From contig JBEBUW010000001.1 of assembly GCA_040393065.1 (NCBI GenBank), positions 36,124 to 100,123 of the forward strand: a DNA stretch of 64,000 nt. Reading direction: 5' to 3'. Under the pieces are notes generated by a model, which worked only from the letters and a program-made list of their open reading frames with translations, ran no database searches and had not been told where the DNA came from. The position numbers were made by a program, and so were the translations under genes. Source of the stretch: JACCWM01 sp040393065. GTDB taxonomy: Bacteria; Myxococcota_A; Bradymonadia; Bradymonadales; Bradymonadaceae. Positions 26,705 to 35,542 of this stretch are shown here, piece after piece (positions within the stretch are counted from its first letter, which is position 1; the number at the start of each line of letters is the position of its first letter).

Positions 26705-27469
26705 GATGCCGCAATTGGGCAACAGGCTGTTGCCCAATTGGTAACGATACCTTGGGGACACAACCTCGCCATTATAAGTAAATGTAAAAGTCACACCGAA
26801 GCTTTGTATTATGTAGAGCAAACCCAGGCGCATGGTTGGAGCCGTGCGGTGCTCACCCACCAGATCGAAAGCGAGTTATGGCAGCGCGAAGGTAAAGCTA
26901 TCAGTAATTTCGATCAGACATTACCGGTGCCTCAGTCTGATCTTGCCGTTCAAGTGCTCAAAGATCCGTATGTGTTTGATTTCCTCTCATTGACGCCTGA
27001 GCACAACGAGCGTGAGCTGGAAGCAGCGCTGATTGAACATATCACGCAGTTTTTATTAGAGCTGGGCGCTGGCTTTGCCTATATGGGCCGTCAGGTACCA
27101 CTACAAGTTGGGGAGCGTGAATTCTTTCTCGATCTGCTTTTCTACCATACCCGTTTGCATTGTTATGTGGTGGTAGAGCTGAAAGTTGTAGATTTTGAAC
27201 CTGAGTTCGCCGGTAAGTTGAATTTCTATCTGAAAGCTGTGGACGAACAATTGCGCAGTGAACAGGACGCACCCAGCATTGGTTTGTTGTTATGCAAAAG
27301 CAAAGATCGATTGGTGGCGGAATATGCTCTGTCCGATATTCACAAGCCATTGGGTGTGGCCAGTTATGAGTTGTCGCACAAGCTACCCGAAGCTTTGCAG
27401 GGTAAGTTGCCTTCTATTGAAGCCCTGGAGGCGGAATTGGCGGGAGAGCTTGAGGGAGATGATGAATAA
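26705..27469 (+). pseudogene. DUF1016 (YhcG-type) PDDEXK nuclease, 5'-truncated
   Basis: The frame reads QQAVAQLVTIPWGHNL, the middle of the DUF1016 family, through a full C-terminal nuclease domain: FQFDFLSL-type strand FDFLSLTPEHNERELEAAL, HITQFLLELGAGFAYMGRQ, EREFFLDLLFYHTRLHCYVV and VVELKVVDFEPEFAGKLNFY, giving the PDDEXK residues, then SIGLLLCKSKDRLVAEYAL. The usual N-terminal helical domain of about 110 residues is missing; the frame is closed by a stop at 26702, so translation could only start at TTG 26738. Base composition and codon use (many TTA, GTA, AAA) differ from the neighbours, which suggests transfer. These nucleases often travel with type I restriction systems, and an HsdR fragment follows directly. 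It is probably non-functional, though the nuclease core is intact. Confidence 0.8.
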
Positions 27470-27471
27470 GT

Positions 27472-27639
27472 GGCAAATACGTACACTTGAAGAATGTGCA
27501 ACATGATGTTCGAGCGTTGGGTGAGGCTCCGGTTGAGTTTGCGGTGGGGGATGAGAATCGGATGGATCTGGTGAGTGTGATCAATTTCGTGGAGCCAGCG
27601 AATAATGAGTTTCTGGTGGTGGGTCAGTTGTCGGTGTAG
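27472..27639 (+). pseudogene. Fragment of type I restriction endonuclease subunit R (HsdR)
   Basis: In the +1 frame after the nuclease, 55 codons read GKYVHLKNVQHDVRALGEAP, VEFAVGDENRMDLVSVINF and VEPANNEFLVVGQLSV before a stop. This matches the N-terminal part of HsdR, where VEY...G....D.V.LIDF..P.NNDFL.VNQFTV is conserved. No start is available, and the rest of hsdR, hsdM and hsdS are absent, so it is a relic joined to the DUF1016 fragment by deletion. Confidence 0.65.
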
Positions 27640-27641
27640 GG

Positions 27642-27783
27642 CTCGACACTTTCAGCGAACCGCCAGGGACTGATGCGCCCGGCGCGTACGCGAGCCGCGT
27701 TAAGATAAGTGACGGGCTGGTGGTCGGGGTTCGGAGGCGTGCCGCCATACGTGCCGGCGTGAAAAGACGGGGGGTTGAGGGTT
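27642..27783. repeat. Right direct repeat block of the foreign remnant
   Basis: A compact copy of the left block: CTCGACACTTTCAGCG at the start, then GCGCCCGGCGCGTACGCG and GGGCTGGTGGTCGGGGTTCG. It begins three bases after the HsdR fragment's stop, so the repeats bound the foreign remnant closely. Confidence 0.75.
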
Positions 27784-27903
27784 TTACGGCGTGCTGTTTT
27801 CGAACAAATCAGGCGAGGAAGGTTTCCAGCTGAAGGTCGCTGCATTCTACGCTAACATGGCGCGGTATTGGGCAATGGTGGTGAGAAGGCAGCGGATGTG
27901 GTG

Positions 27904-30282
27904 ATGGATTTTCCGGCGATTGACGGGCGGTATGTGGTGGAGGGCGTGCTGGGGCGCGGGCGGATTTCGGTGGTGTACCGGGCGCGCGATCAAACGACCG
28001 GGCGGGCGGTGGCGATCAAGGTGTTGCAGCCGTATTTGCGGGCGCAGGCCTCGGTGGTGCAGCGTTTTAAGCGCGAGATGGCGGCGGTGCAAAGGCTTGA
28101 GCACGAGGCGATTGTGCGGGTCTTTGATGTGGTGGAAACGGCCGAGCACGTGGCGTTGGTGATGGAGTTTGCTGCGGGGGAAACCTTACAATCCCGAGTG
28201 CGGGCGCGTGGGGCGATGGAGCCTGCGCGGGTGGAGCGGCTGGCGCGTACGCTTTTGGAGGCTGTGGCGCATGCGCATGGTCGTGGGGTTTTGCACCGGG
28301 ATTTGCATCTGGAAAACGTGATTGTGGATGAAGGCAACGGGGACCGGATTGAGATCATTGGCTTTGGGCTGGCGCGGGTTGATGAGCTGGTCAGTCTGAC
28401 GATGCATACGCGGGTTCTGGGGGCCCTGGAGACGATGGCGCCGGAGGTAATTCTGGGGAAAGCGGCCGATGCGCAGGCGGATATCTTTTCGGTCGGGGCG
28501 ATGCTCTACGAGCTTTTGGTGGGCCGGGCACTACATGACGGGCGGATGAGTTCGGCGCTACAGTTTGCTTCGGGAGAGGATTATCTGGCGGCGGTGCGCG
28601 AGCGGTTGGAAGGTGTTTTGAAGGGTAAGCATCCGGGGTTGATGGCGGCCGTGATGCGTGCGCTTGTTCCGGATGCGACGCTTCGTTTTGCGACGGCGAC
28701 GCAGATGCGTGATGCCCTGTTGGGAGGCTATGACGAGGCAACGTGGTGCGCGTTGGAGCGGCGCAAGCCCGTGCATTGTTCGCAGTGTGAGCGCATGCTG
28801 TTGGAGGGTTTTCGGGCGTGTGTTTACTGCGGTCAGGTGCCTGATCCGATGGCTGAAAGTAAAGATCTTCGCGAATACGCCGTGCAAGTTGATGTGCCTT
28901 CGACGGCGAGTACGGGGGCATTGTATGAATTAAGCTCGGAGCAGTTGCGGGGGCTTTATGAGGTTATGTTTTCTCATGAAGAGACAAAGTGGAGTTTTGA
29001 AGTTAAGGATGCGGATAGGTTTCCGCCTTATGTGCTTTGTGAGGGGGTGAATCGGGAGGGGGCTCAAGAGATAAGTGCGTTGCTGCATCGCAGAGGAATT
29101 CATAATTCGATCGGGCGCATATTTACCGGGGAGCTTCAGGAGGCACAGAAAAGATCGTCGTCTGGTGGAGCTCTGGAAAAACTGGCTGCGTGGGGACTTG
29201 TCCTTTCGTCGGTCCTGGTTTTTGTGTTTGCTTTCGTGCTGCTCTTCATTCCGGAGTCTGGAGAGATATTTGTGAGGAGTCTGCCTCTGATAGGGGCGTT
29301 GACAGACTTTCAGAGTGGCGTTTTGTTAGCTTTTTCGGCTTTGATGTATGTTGTTTTTTTTATAGCGATAAACGACATTCTGGATGGATATTTTTATTTT
29401 TTGAGGAAAGATAAAAGGAATGAAAGTTCATTTTTTAAGTCTCATTTCAGGGGAGGTAGACCAGTAAATCGTCTGGTTCATGGGTTGGCGGGAGGGCTTG
29501 CAGCTTGTCTGGGGGCTTATCTGTTTTATCAGCTCAGTGTGCAGGATAAGATTCTGGATGCTTCCTGGACAACGGCCACGCTGGCATGCGGGTTCATCGC
29601 CTTCGGGCTGGGGACGACACTGGGATTTGGATGCGAAGGATGGCTTCGAGCGCGGTTCAAGCGTGCACGGGAGGTGAAAGGAATTCTTGAATATGAGCCT
29701 GATCCTTATCGAGAATATAGGTCTCTTATGAATCGGGAATTGGCGGATCATGTTCTGCCGGAATATGCCTTACGAGCGTTGCGAGAAGTGGAAAATCCCA
29801 CGCTTCAACAAGAGTTTCATCATTTGCTTGTTTTGATCATACGGTTGTTTCGAGATTACCGTGTGCCTTCGCTTTCGTTGCAGGAGGCACTGGCGCCTTT
29901 GTGGGAACAGATCGTTTTGTTGTTGAATGAACTTTCTGCGCTGGATGAAGCGATATCTGCCAGGAATCCAGAAGAGCTGTTGAGTGCAATGGCCGCGCTT
30001 GAAAATGAACTGGAAAGTAGTCTGGATATGGATCGCGTGGAGGTGTTGTTGGCGCAGCGAAGTGTTTATTTGAACGAGCTGGATTTGTTAGATAAGAGTG
30101 TTCATAAAACAAGTCTTTTGCGCGGACATCTCTTGCAGGTGCGGGCAACGCTGCTCGGGTTGCAAGCAGAGTTTGGCAAGTCGGAGCTGCCCTCCATCGA
30201 AGTTGTGAAAGACGAAATCAGCGCGTTGCGATTTGATTTTGAAGCCCGGCGCGAAGTCCAGATGTTGGTGGAGCAGGCATGA
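27904..30282 (+). CDS. Membrane Ser/Thr kinase-like protein lacking the DFG aspartate (probable pseudokinase)
   Basis: About 792 aa. Kinase fold: VLGRGRISVVYRA loop, catalytic-type Lys in AVAIKVL, HRDLHLEN catalytic loop with the Asp and Asn but His in place of the usual Lys, and IIGFGLAR instead of the DFG motif (Gly codon at 28360 replaces the metal-binding Asp). The activation segment and APE (MAPEVILG) are kept. A zinc-ribbon follows (HCSQCERM ... CVYCGQ), then four hydrophobic segments between about 29180 and 29650, and a coiled-coil C terminus. Its stop overlaps the next start (ATGA), so it is translationally coupled to a second kinase with the same layout. Start uncertain: ATG 27904, GTG 27898 or TTG 27868. 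The part from 28.9 to 29.8 kb is visibly less GC-rich. Likely a regulator or scaffold of the second kinase (inference). Confidence 0.85.
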   Translation: MDFPAIDGRYVVEGVLGRGRISVVYRARDQTTGRAVAIKVLQPYLRAQASVVQRFKREMAAVQRLEHEAIVRVFDVVETAEHVALVMEFAAGETLQSRVRARGAMEPARVERLARTLLEAVAHAHGRGVLHRDLHLENVIVDEGNGDRIEIIGFGLARVDELVSLTMHTRVLGALETMAPEVILGKAADAQADIFSVGAMLYELLVGRALHDGRMSSALQFASGEDYLAAVRERLEGVLKGKHPGLMAAVMRALVPDATLRFATATQMRDALLGGYDEATWCALERRKPVHCSQCERMLLEGFRACVYCGQVPDPMAESKDLREYAVQVDVPSTASTGALYELSSEQLRGLYEVMFSHEETKWSFEVKDADRFPPYVLCEGVNREGAQEISALLHRRGIHNSIGRIFTGELQEAQKRSSSGGALEKLAAWGLVLSSVLVFVFAFVLLFIPESGEIFVRSLPLIGALTDFQSGVLLAFSALMYVVFFIAINDILDGYFYFLRKDKRNESSFFKSHFRGGRPVNRLVHGLAGGLAACLGAYLFYQLSVQDKILDASWTTATLACGFIAFGLGTTLGFGCEGWLRARFKRAREVKGILEYEPDPYREYRSLMNRELADHVLPEYALRALREVENPTLQQEFHHLLVLIIRLFRDYRVPSLSLQEALAPLWEQIVLLLNELSALDEAISARNPEELLSAMAALENELESSLDMDRVEVLLAQRSVYLNELDLLDKSVHKTSLLRGHLLQVRATLLGLQAEFGKSELPSIEVVKDEISALRFDFEARREVQMLVEQA

Positions 30283-32249
30283 GTCTTGAGCTTCCAGAAG
30301 CGACGACGAAGCGTGCGCCGGGTGTATTGTCCAGTGAGCGATATCGGTTCGGAAGTATTCTGGGTCACGGCGGGATGGCGACGGTGTACCGTGCGTTCGA
30401 CACCGTGTCTGAGCGCGAAGTTGCGATCAAGGTATTGCATGCGCAGTACAGGGAGCATCCGGTGTTGGTGGCGCATTTTCGCCAGGAATTTGCGATTGCG
30501 AAGATGCTGGAGCATCCCAACATTGTGCGGATCGACAATCTGATCGATACGCCGGAAATGCTGGCGCTGGTGATGGAGCTGCATGGCACGCATGACTTGA
30601 AACAACATGTGCAGCGCCACGGGCCGCTGGATTATCAGCAGGTTGAGGTAATTGCGCGCCAGCTTTTTTCGGCGCTCGAAGCCGCGCACGCTCGCCAGAT
30701 TGTGCACCAGGATATCAAGCCGCATAACGTGTTGTGGTACGACACGATGCAGACCGCAAAACTTATCGACTTCGGGCTGGCGATGCTGGACAAGAGTATT
30801 GCGCTTGCCAGGCCGGAAATCGCGATGGGCACCGTCGAGTACAGTGCGCCCGAGCAGTTTGACGAATTCGGGGTCGATGCGCGCGCGGATTTGTACAGTC
30901 TCGGGGTGACGCTGTTTGAGCTTTTGAGCGGCAGTCTTCCATACCGGGCGGCGACTTCGGCCGGCGTCATTCAGATGCATCAGGATGCGCCGGTAGCGGA
31001 TGTGCGTGTGTTTGTGCGCGCGGTGCCAGCGCGCATTGCCGAAACTCTTTTGCGTGCGATGGCCAAGGCGCCCGAAGATCGTTTTGGAAGCGCGGCCGAG
31101 ATGCGTGAAGCGTTTTTTGGCACGGGCGGAACCCTGGCGAAGTGGCCTGTGAGTCCGGACTGGGAGCAATACAAAGAGCGGTATCGCGAGCGAAAGCTGG
31201 TTTCGATGGGGCAGCGCTGGCACGTGTATTTGCCGGCCCGGTCCAGACCCTACGATCCGGCGCAACGAGAGGCGCTGGTCGGTTTGTTCCAGAAGTACCG
31301 GGATTATTACCGGGGGCCGCTGGTGGATGGCTTGCCGGCGTTTTTGTCTGAGAAAGAAGACGACCCAGCCACGCAGGAAGCTGTTTTGTTGGCCAGTGGA
31401 CTGGCTTTTTTCTATGCCGAGAGAATACGCCAAAAGCTGGGCAAGGTAGGGATTTATGTCGAGGAGATTGGCTGGAATCAGAACATCACGACGCTTCGGA
31501 CTCGTTGGCTCTGGGGATGGCTGCAATGGCTGCGAAGAGTTCCACGGATCTTGCATGGCCCTGTGCTGGCTTTGCTGGCCATGGCTTCGTATGCCGTGAT
31601 TATGCATGCTCGAGCAATTGGCAGTCCGGAGTTGATGGGGGCGGTGCTTTGGGTCTGGACAGGTGTTTTTCTGCGGATTTGTTTTTCGATGGGGCTTCAT
31701 AAAACAGCGCCCGAAGAAGCGGGGATCCACAAGCATCTGTTGCATGCGGACAAGTATCTGTTTCAGTTCAGCGCGCCGGTCGATGGCGCAATTGGTTGCG
31801 TAGCGGCGGAAGGTCTGCTGCATGACCGCCACGTTTTTACCTACTGGCAGCTTCGTTCTAAACGTATGCAGGCCAGTTATGATCGCGTGGTCGCTACACT
31901 GCTCGATGGCTTTTCTGAGGAAGGCTACCGCGCGCGCGCCGCCAGCATTTTGGATCAAGCCACCCACCTCGCCGAGCGCATTATCCAGCTTGAAAAGCAA
32001 CTCGCCGACCAGAACTATCCGACGCTATTTTCGCAGCTGGCCAGCCTGGATGCGCAGATCGCACGCTCCGGTGACACCGATCAAACTGCGGAACTTATCG
32101 AGCAAAAAACCGCGCTGCGTCGCCAGCTCGACACAATCGACGACGACCGCGAGGCGTTGATTACGCTCGGCCAGGAGCTGGTTTCGATCAGTCAGCAGCT
32201 TCATGCTTCATGGTGCGCAAGCGAGACTGATTTTGGTGTGGCTTTTTGA
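30279..32249 (+). CDS. Membrane Ser/Thr protein kinase (HQD-type)
   Basis: A 656-aa Hanks-type kinase. Motifs: ILGHGGMATVYRAF, Lys51 in EVAIKVL, HQDIKPHN with Asp145 and Asn150, and LIDFGLAM with Asp164, then GTVEYSAPEQFDE and DLYSLGVTLFELL. The Arg of the HRD motif is Gln, so activation-loop phosphorylation may not be needed. Residues about 290-400 form a module also present in the preceding protein (FFYAERIRQKLGKVGIYVEE resembles its region near 29060). Two hydrophobic segments follow (HGPVLALLAMASYAVIMHA, LMGAVLWVWTGVFLRICF), then a coiled-coil C terminus. It is coupled to the pseudokinase gene by an ATGA overlap. All metal and nucleotide residues are present, so it should be active. Its end is four bases from the convergent barrel gene, leaving no room for a terminator. 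Confidence 0.9.
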   Translation: MSLELPEATTKRAPGVLSSERYRFGSILGHGGMATVYRAFDTVSEREVAIKVLHAQYREHPVLVAHFRQEFAIAKMLEHPNIVRIDNLIDTPEMLALVMELHGTHDLKQHVQRHGPLDYQQVEVIARQLFSALEAAHARQIVHQDIKPHNVLWYDTMQTAKLIDFGLAMLDKSIALARPEIAMGTVEYSAPEQFDEFGVDARADLYSLGVTLFELLSGSLPYRAATSAGVIQMHQDAPVADVRVFVRAVPARIAETLLRAMAKAPEDRFGSAAEMREAFFGTGGTLAKWPVSPDWEQYKERYRERKLVSMGQRWHVYLPARSRPYDPAQREALVGLFQKYRDYYRGPLVDGLPAFLSEKEDDPATQEAVLLASGLAFFYAERIRQKLGKVGIYVEEIGWNQNITTLRTRWLWGWLQWLRRVPRILHGPVLALLAMASYAVIMHARAIGSPELMGAVLWVWTGVFLRICFSMGLHKTAPEEAGIHKHLLHADKYLFQFSAPVDGAIGCVAAEGLLHDRHVFTYWQLRSKRMQASYDRVVATLLDGFSEEGYRARAASILDQATHLAERIIQLEKQLADQNYPTLFSQLASLDAQIARSGDTDQTAELIEQKTALRRQLDTIDDDREALITLGQELVSISQQLHASWCASETDFGVAF

Positions 32250-32253
32250 GGAT

Positions 32254-33507
32254 TTAGAAAAAACCGCGAAACTGCGTGAAGTAAAAGCCGCCGTAGGTGC
32301 CGAACTCGCTGCCGAGCTCGCTGTCGGTGACGGGCAGCGCGAAGGTGGGTTGTTTGCCAATGCCCTGGAAGGCGCCGAGGGTGATGTCGGAGTTGTCGGA
32401 AAGTTCGTAGACCAGCGAAGGGGAGAGGATGGCGCTCGGGTCGGTCAGGTTCATGACGGCGCCGAGCGAGATGCGGAGGCGGTCGATGGCGCCGAAGGAG
32501 GCGGCTGCGCCGGCGTAGTGGCGGCCGAGATAGTAGGCCTGGCCGCGGGTAAACTCGGGCGTATTGAGCTGTTCGAGGTAGTCGTTGGAGCTGGCGGCGC
32601 CGATGCCGTTGAAGTGATATTCGGCGGTGAAACTCCAGTCGTTGGAGAGGTAATCGGCGCCGAGCGTGGCACGCGGCAGTTTGAAGTCGCTCGTGTCGAG
32701 GTTGTAGGCGTCGGTGATTTCGGCGCGCAGCGTCATGCTGGTGAGGTCGTAGGTGATGCCGGCCATGGCGTGGATTTCGTTCCAGAATTTGCCGCCGGCC
32801 AGATACATGTCGGCTATGCCGGCGGTGAGCGAAGCGCGCACGGCGGCGGATAAATCTTCGATGCGGCCGCGGTCGGCGACGACAAAATCCAGGGTTAGAT
32901 TGTGGGTCGGGTAGTACAGAACGCGCAGCGCGTCGGTGCCGGCTTTTTCGGTCTGGTCGAGTTCAAAGGGGCTGAACTGGGTCCAGACGTCGGCGATCTG
33001 AAACAAGGTGGATTTGCCCCAGGTGATGGCCTGGCGACCGGCGATGATTTCGCCGCCGCTCCAGTAGGCACGCAGGGCCAGGCGGTCGATGTCGTGGCTG
33101 AAAAGAAAGCCGTTTTTGTCGATGATGGTCGCGCTCAAATCGAGCGTGCGTGCGGGCGTGACGCTTGCGCCAAGGCCGAGGATGCTTCCGGTGTCGAGGC
33201 CGGCCTGTGCGGTGGAGATATGAGAAAAGAAGCGGTTGTGGACTTCGAGCACAAGGGATTGCTGCCACTGCGCGGTCCACTGCAATCGAAGCACCTGGGC
33301 GTTGAATCCGCTGGCGGTCGAGCCTACGACGGGAACTTCGTAGCCGGGATCTTGAAAGCCTCCGGCCGATTGCACGTAGCCTTGCAGGCCGAGTTGCAGG
33401 TCTTCGCCGTCGTACAGAGAAAATGCGCTGGCGGCTGGCAGGCACAAACTCCAGGCGCAGCTGGCAGCGAGCAGGGCTGCCGAGATTTTACGAAATAGGG
33501 AAGTCAT
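32254..33507 (-). CDS. Outer-membrane beta-barrel protein of the Lol-like ABC operon
   Basis: A 417-aa protein with a signal peptide (LLAASCAWSLCLPAASAFS) and a mature part of alternating amphipathic strands rich in Tyr, Trp, Leu and Asp-Ser turns, ending in QFRGFF; a terminal aromatic residue is the usual barrel-assembly signal. Residues about 140-180 (DRLALRAYWSGGEIIAGRQ, then ITWGKSTLFQIADVWTQFSP) resemble DUF1302/alginate-export-type barrels. It overlaps the ATPase gene by four bases and is the last gene of the minus-strand operon, so it may receive or insert the substrate moved by the ABC complex. Exact family not certain. Confidence 0.78.
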   Translation of the reverse strand: MTSLFRKISAALLAASCAWSLCLPAASAFSLYDGEDLQLGLQGYVQSAGGFQDPGYEVPVVGSTASGFNAQVLRLQWTAQWQQSLVLEVHNRFFSHISTAQAGLDTGSILGLGASVTPARTLDLSATIIDKNGFLFSHDIDRLALRAYWSGGEIIAGRQAITWGKSTLFQIADVWTQFSPFELDQTEKAGTDALRVLYYPTHNLTLDFVVADRGRIEDLSAAVRASLTAGIADMYLAGGKFWNEIHAMAGITYDLTSMTLRAEITDAYNLDTSDFKLPRATLGADYLSNDWSFTAEYHFNGIGAASSNDYLEQLNTPEFTRGQAYYLGRHYAGAAASFGAIDRLRISLGAVMNLTDPSAILSPSLVYELSDNSDITLGAFQGIGKQPTFALPVTDSELGSEFGTYGGFYFTQFRGFF

Positions 33508-34238
33508 GGGACGGTCTCAGGTTGCCGGATGTTAGGGTGGGCGGTGTCGTTGACGATCAGGCCGCTGTCCAGGGATACGATGCGGCTTGCGCGTTCCAGA
33601 ACCAGTGCGTCGTGGCTTGAGAACAAGAAGGTAACGCCTTGTTCGCGGTTGAGTTCGACCATCAAGTCGAGCAGGCTCGTGGAGGTGGCGCTGTCGAGGT
33701 TGGCGGTGGGTTCGTCGGCCAGCACGACGCGCGGGCTGGGGGCGATGGCGCGGACGATGGCGACGCGTTGTTGCTGTCCGCCGCTCATTTCGTGGGGTTT
33801 GCGGTGTTTGTAATCGGCGAGTCCGACGCGCTCAAAGAGTGGGTCGAGGATGCGGCGGCGTTCGGCTTCGCCGACGCCCTGGAGCAAAAGCACAAATTCG
33901 GCGTTTTCCCAGGCGGTGAGCACGGGGATGAGATTGTAAGCCTGGAAAATGAACCCGACGTGTTTGAGGCGGTATTCTGCGCCGGCGGTGCGGTTTAAGT
34001 GCGTGACTTCGTCGGGGCCAATGAAAATCTGGCCGGCGCTTGGTTCATCCAGGCAGCCAATCATATTGAGGAGCGTCGTTTTGCCGGAGCCCGAGGGGCC
34101 AGCCAGGGCAGAAAATTCGCCGGGATAGATGTCCAGATCGACGCCGCGCAGGGCATGAACTTCGACCGTGCCTTGCATGTAGGTGCGGCGAACGCCGCGT
34201 ACGCGGATGAGTGGCTTGTCGGCTTTTTCGATGGTCAT
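33504..34238 (-). CDS. ABC transporter ATP-binding protein, LolD/MacB type
   Basis: A 244-aa ATPase. Walker A LAGPSGSGKTTLLN, Q-loop VGFIFQAYNLIPVLTAWENA, signature EMSGGQQQRVAIVRA, Walker B VVLADEPTANLD, and H-loop FSSHD are all intact. The Q-loop sequence and the NLDSAT pattern after Walker B are those of the LolD/MacB/FtsE subclass that pairs with FtsX-type permeases and performs mechanotransmission rather than classic transport. It lies between a permease gene (59 bases upstream) and the barrel gene, which it overlaps by four bases. Confidence 0.95.
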   Translation of the reverse strand: MTIEKADKPLIRVRGVRRTYMQGTVEVHALRGVDLDIYPGEFSALAGPSGSGKTTLLNMIGCLDEPSAGQIFIGPDEVTHLNRTAGAEYRLKHVGFIFQAYNLIPVLTAWENAEFVLLLQGVGEAERRRILDPLFERVGLADYKHRKPHEMSGGQQQRVAIVRAIAPSPRVVLADEPTANLDSATSTSLLDLMVELNREQGVTFLFSSHDALVLERASRIVSLDSGLIVNDTAHPNIRQPETVP

Positions 34239-34297
34239 GGGTTACTTCCTTATAGAGAGCCTGGTTTTGCCAGGTTTTGTCGCGGACAAGGACTGGA

Positions 34298-35539
34298 TTA
34301 TTCGTAAAAACGCATGGCCTGGGCGGGGGCGAGGCGCATGGCGCGCAGGGCCGGGTACAGGGCGCTGATCATGACAATGACAAAGACGCACGCGCCGCCG
34401 AAGAACCAGCGGTCGGCTTCGAAGCGGCTGCGAATGACCATATCGGACAGGCCTACGCCGGCCATTTCCACGTCGTCGGCGCCAAGGCTTGCCAGGTCAA
34501 TTCCGACGTGTGCGATGATCAGGTGGAGGATCAGCGCGACGACAAATCCGACGACAATCGCCATCGCGCCCAGAAGTGCGGCTTCCCACACAACAAGCTG
34601 GCCGATGCGGCCCGGCGTCAGACCGATTGCGTCGAGCAGGCCGTATTCGCGGACGCGTTCCATGACGGCCATCAAAAAGGTGTTGGCGATGGCCAGCAAA
34701 ACGATCACGAAAATGACGAATAGATAGATGTATCCAAAGGCCTGGTCGAATTCGAGCAGGCCTTTCATTTCGGGAATGGCCTGCTCCCAGGTCAGGATTT
34801 CCAGAGCGTCTGACGTTCCGGTTGGAAGGGTTTGTTTCAGGTTTTTGGCGAGCATTTCTGGCGTAAATCCGGGGGCCGCGAGGACGCCTATCTGGCTGAT
34901 GCGGTCTTGCATCTGAACGGCTGCGCTGGCTGCAGCGAGGGTTGTGTAGGCGATGCTGCCTGCTTCACCGGCCACGCCGGATTTGATGATGCCATCCAGG
35001 TGAAAAAGCGCGCGGGTGACTTCGCCATCGGGCGTGGAGGCGGTCAGAACGACTTTGTCGCCGAGCTCGATTTTGAGTTTTTCGACAAGGTTCTGGCTCA
35101 AAACAATCGGGGACGGGTAGGTGTCGCCTAAGAATTCTCCGGCGATGAGATTGGTGGAGACATCGGAAAGCAGGCGTTCTTTGTCGGGCAGGATGCCGCG
35201 GATGTGCGCGGGTTCGTTGCCGCGAGAGCTAGAAACAAGGCCGTTGATCAGGATGCGGGGAATGAGTTCGGCGACGCCGGGTATGGCGCGGGCCTGGTCG
35301 ATCAGCTCGGTCGGGTTTTGGAGGACAAGGTCGCTGGCCTGCGATTCCCAGAATCCTTCGCTGTGGATCAAAACGTTGCCGCCGGCGGCGACTTCGGCAG
35401 CGTCGCGCAGTTTGCCGTGGCTATCGGAGTTGATGCCAAGCGAAACGAGCATCATCGCGTAGGAAAACGCAATGGCCGAACCGATGATGAAGGTGCGCGT
35501 GTAGTTGCGCCACAGGTTTCTCCAGGCGAGTTTCAGCAT
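34298..35539 (-). CDS. ABC transporter permease, FtsX/MacB family (second)
   Basis: A 413-aa permease with the MacB/LolC layout: one N-terminal TM (TFIIGSAIAFSYAMMLVSLG), a periplasmic domain of about 220 residues, then three TMs (YIYLFVIFVIVLLAIANTFL; WEAALLGAMAIVVGFVVALIL; FFGGACVFVIVMISALYPAL) ending near ALRAMRLAPAQAMRF. The conserved RVREYGLLDAIGLTPGRIG segment, where the ATPase couples, is present. It follows the other permease by three bases, so the two probably form a heterodimer as LolC/LolE do. Confidence 0.93.
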   Translation of the reverse strand: MLKLAWRNLWRNYTRTFIIGSAIAFSYAMMLVSLGINSDSHGKLRDAAEVAAGGNVLIHSEGFWESQASDLVLQNPTELIDQARAIPGVAELIPRILINGLVSSSRGNEPAHIRGILPDKERLLSDVSTNLIAGEFLGDTYPSPIVLSQNLVEKLKIELGDKVVLTASTPDGEVTRALFHLDGIIKSGVAGEAGSIAYTTLAAASAAVQMQDRISQIGVLAAPGFTPEMLAKNLKQTLPTGTSDALEILTWEQAIPEMKGLLEFDQAFGYIYLFVIFVIVLLAIANTFLMAVMERVREYGLLDAIGLTPGRIGQLVVWEAALLGAMAIVVGFVVALILHLIIAHVGIDLASLGADDVEMAGVGLSDMVIRSRFEADRWFFGGACVFVIVMISALYPALRAMRLAPAQAMRFYE

Positions 35540-35542
35540 GAT

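Noticed and set aside
26738..27469. Intact DUF1016 nuclease gene
   Set aside because: The family's N-terminal domain is missing and the only start is a TTG without a ribosome site, so I list it as a truncated pseudogene.
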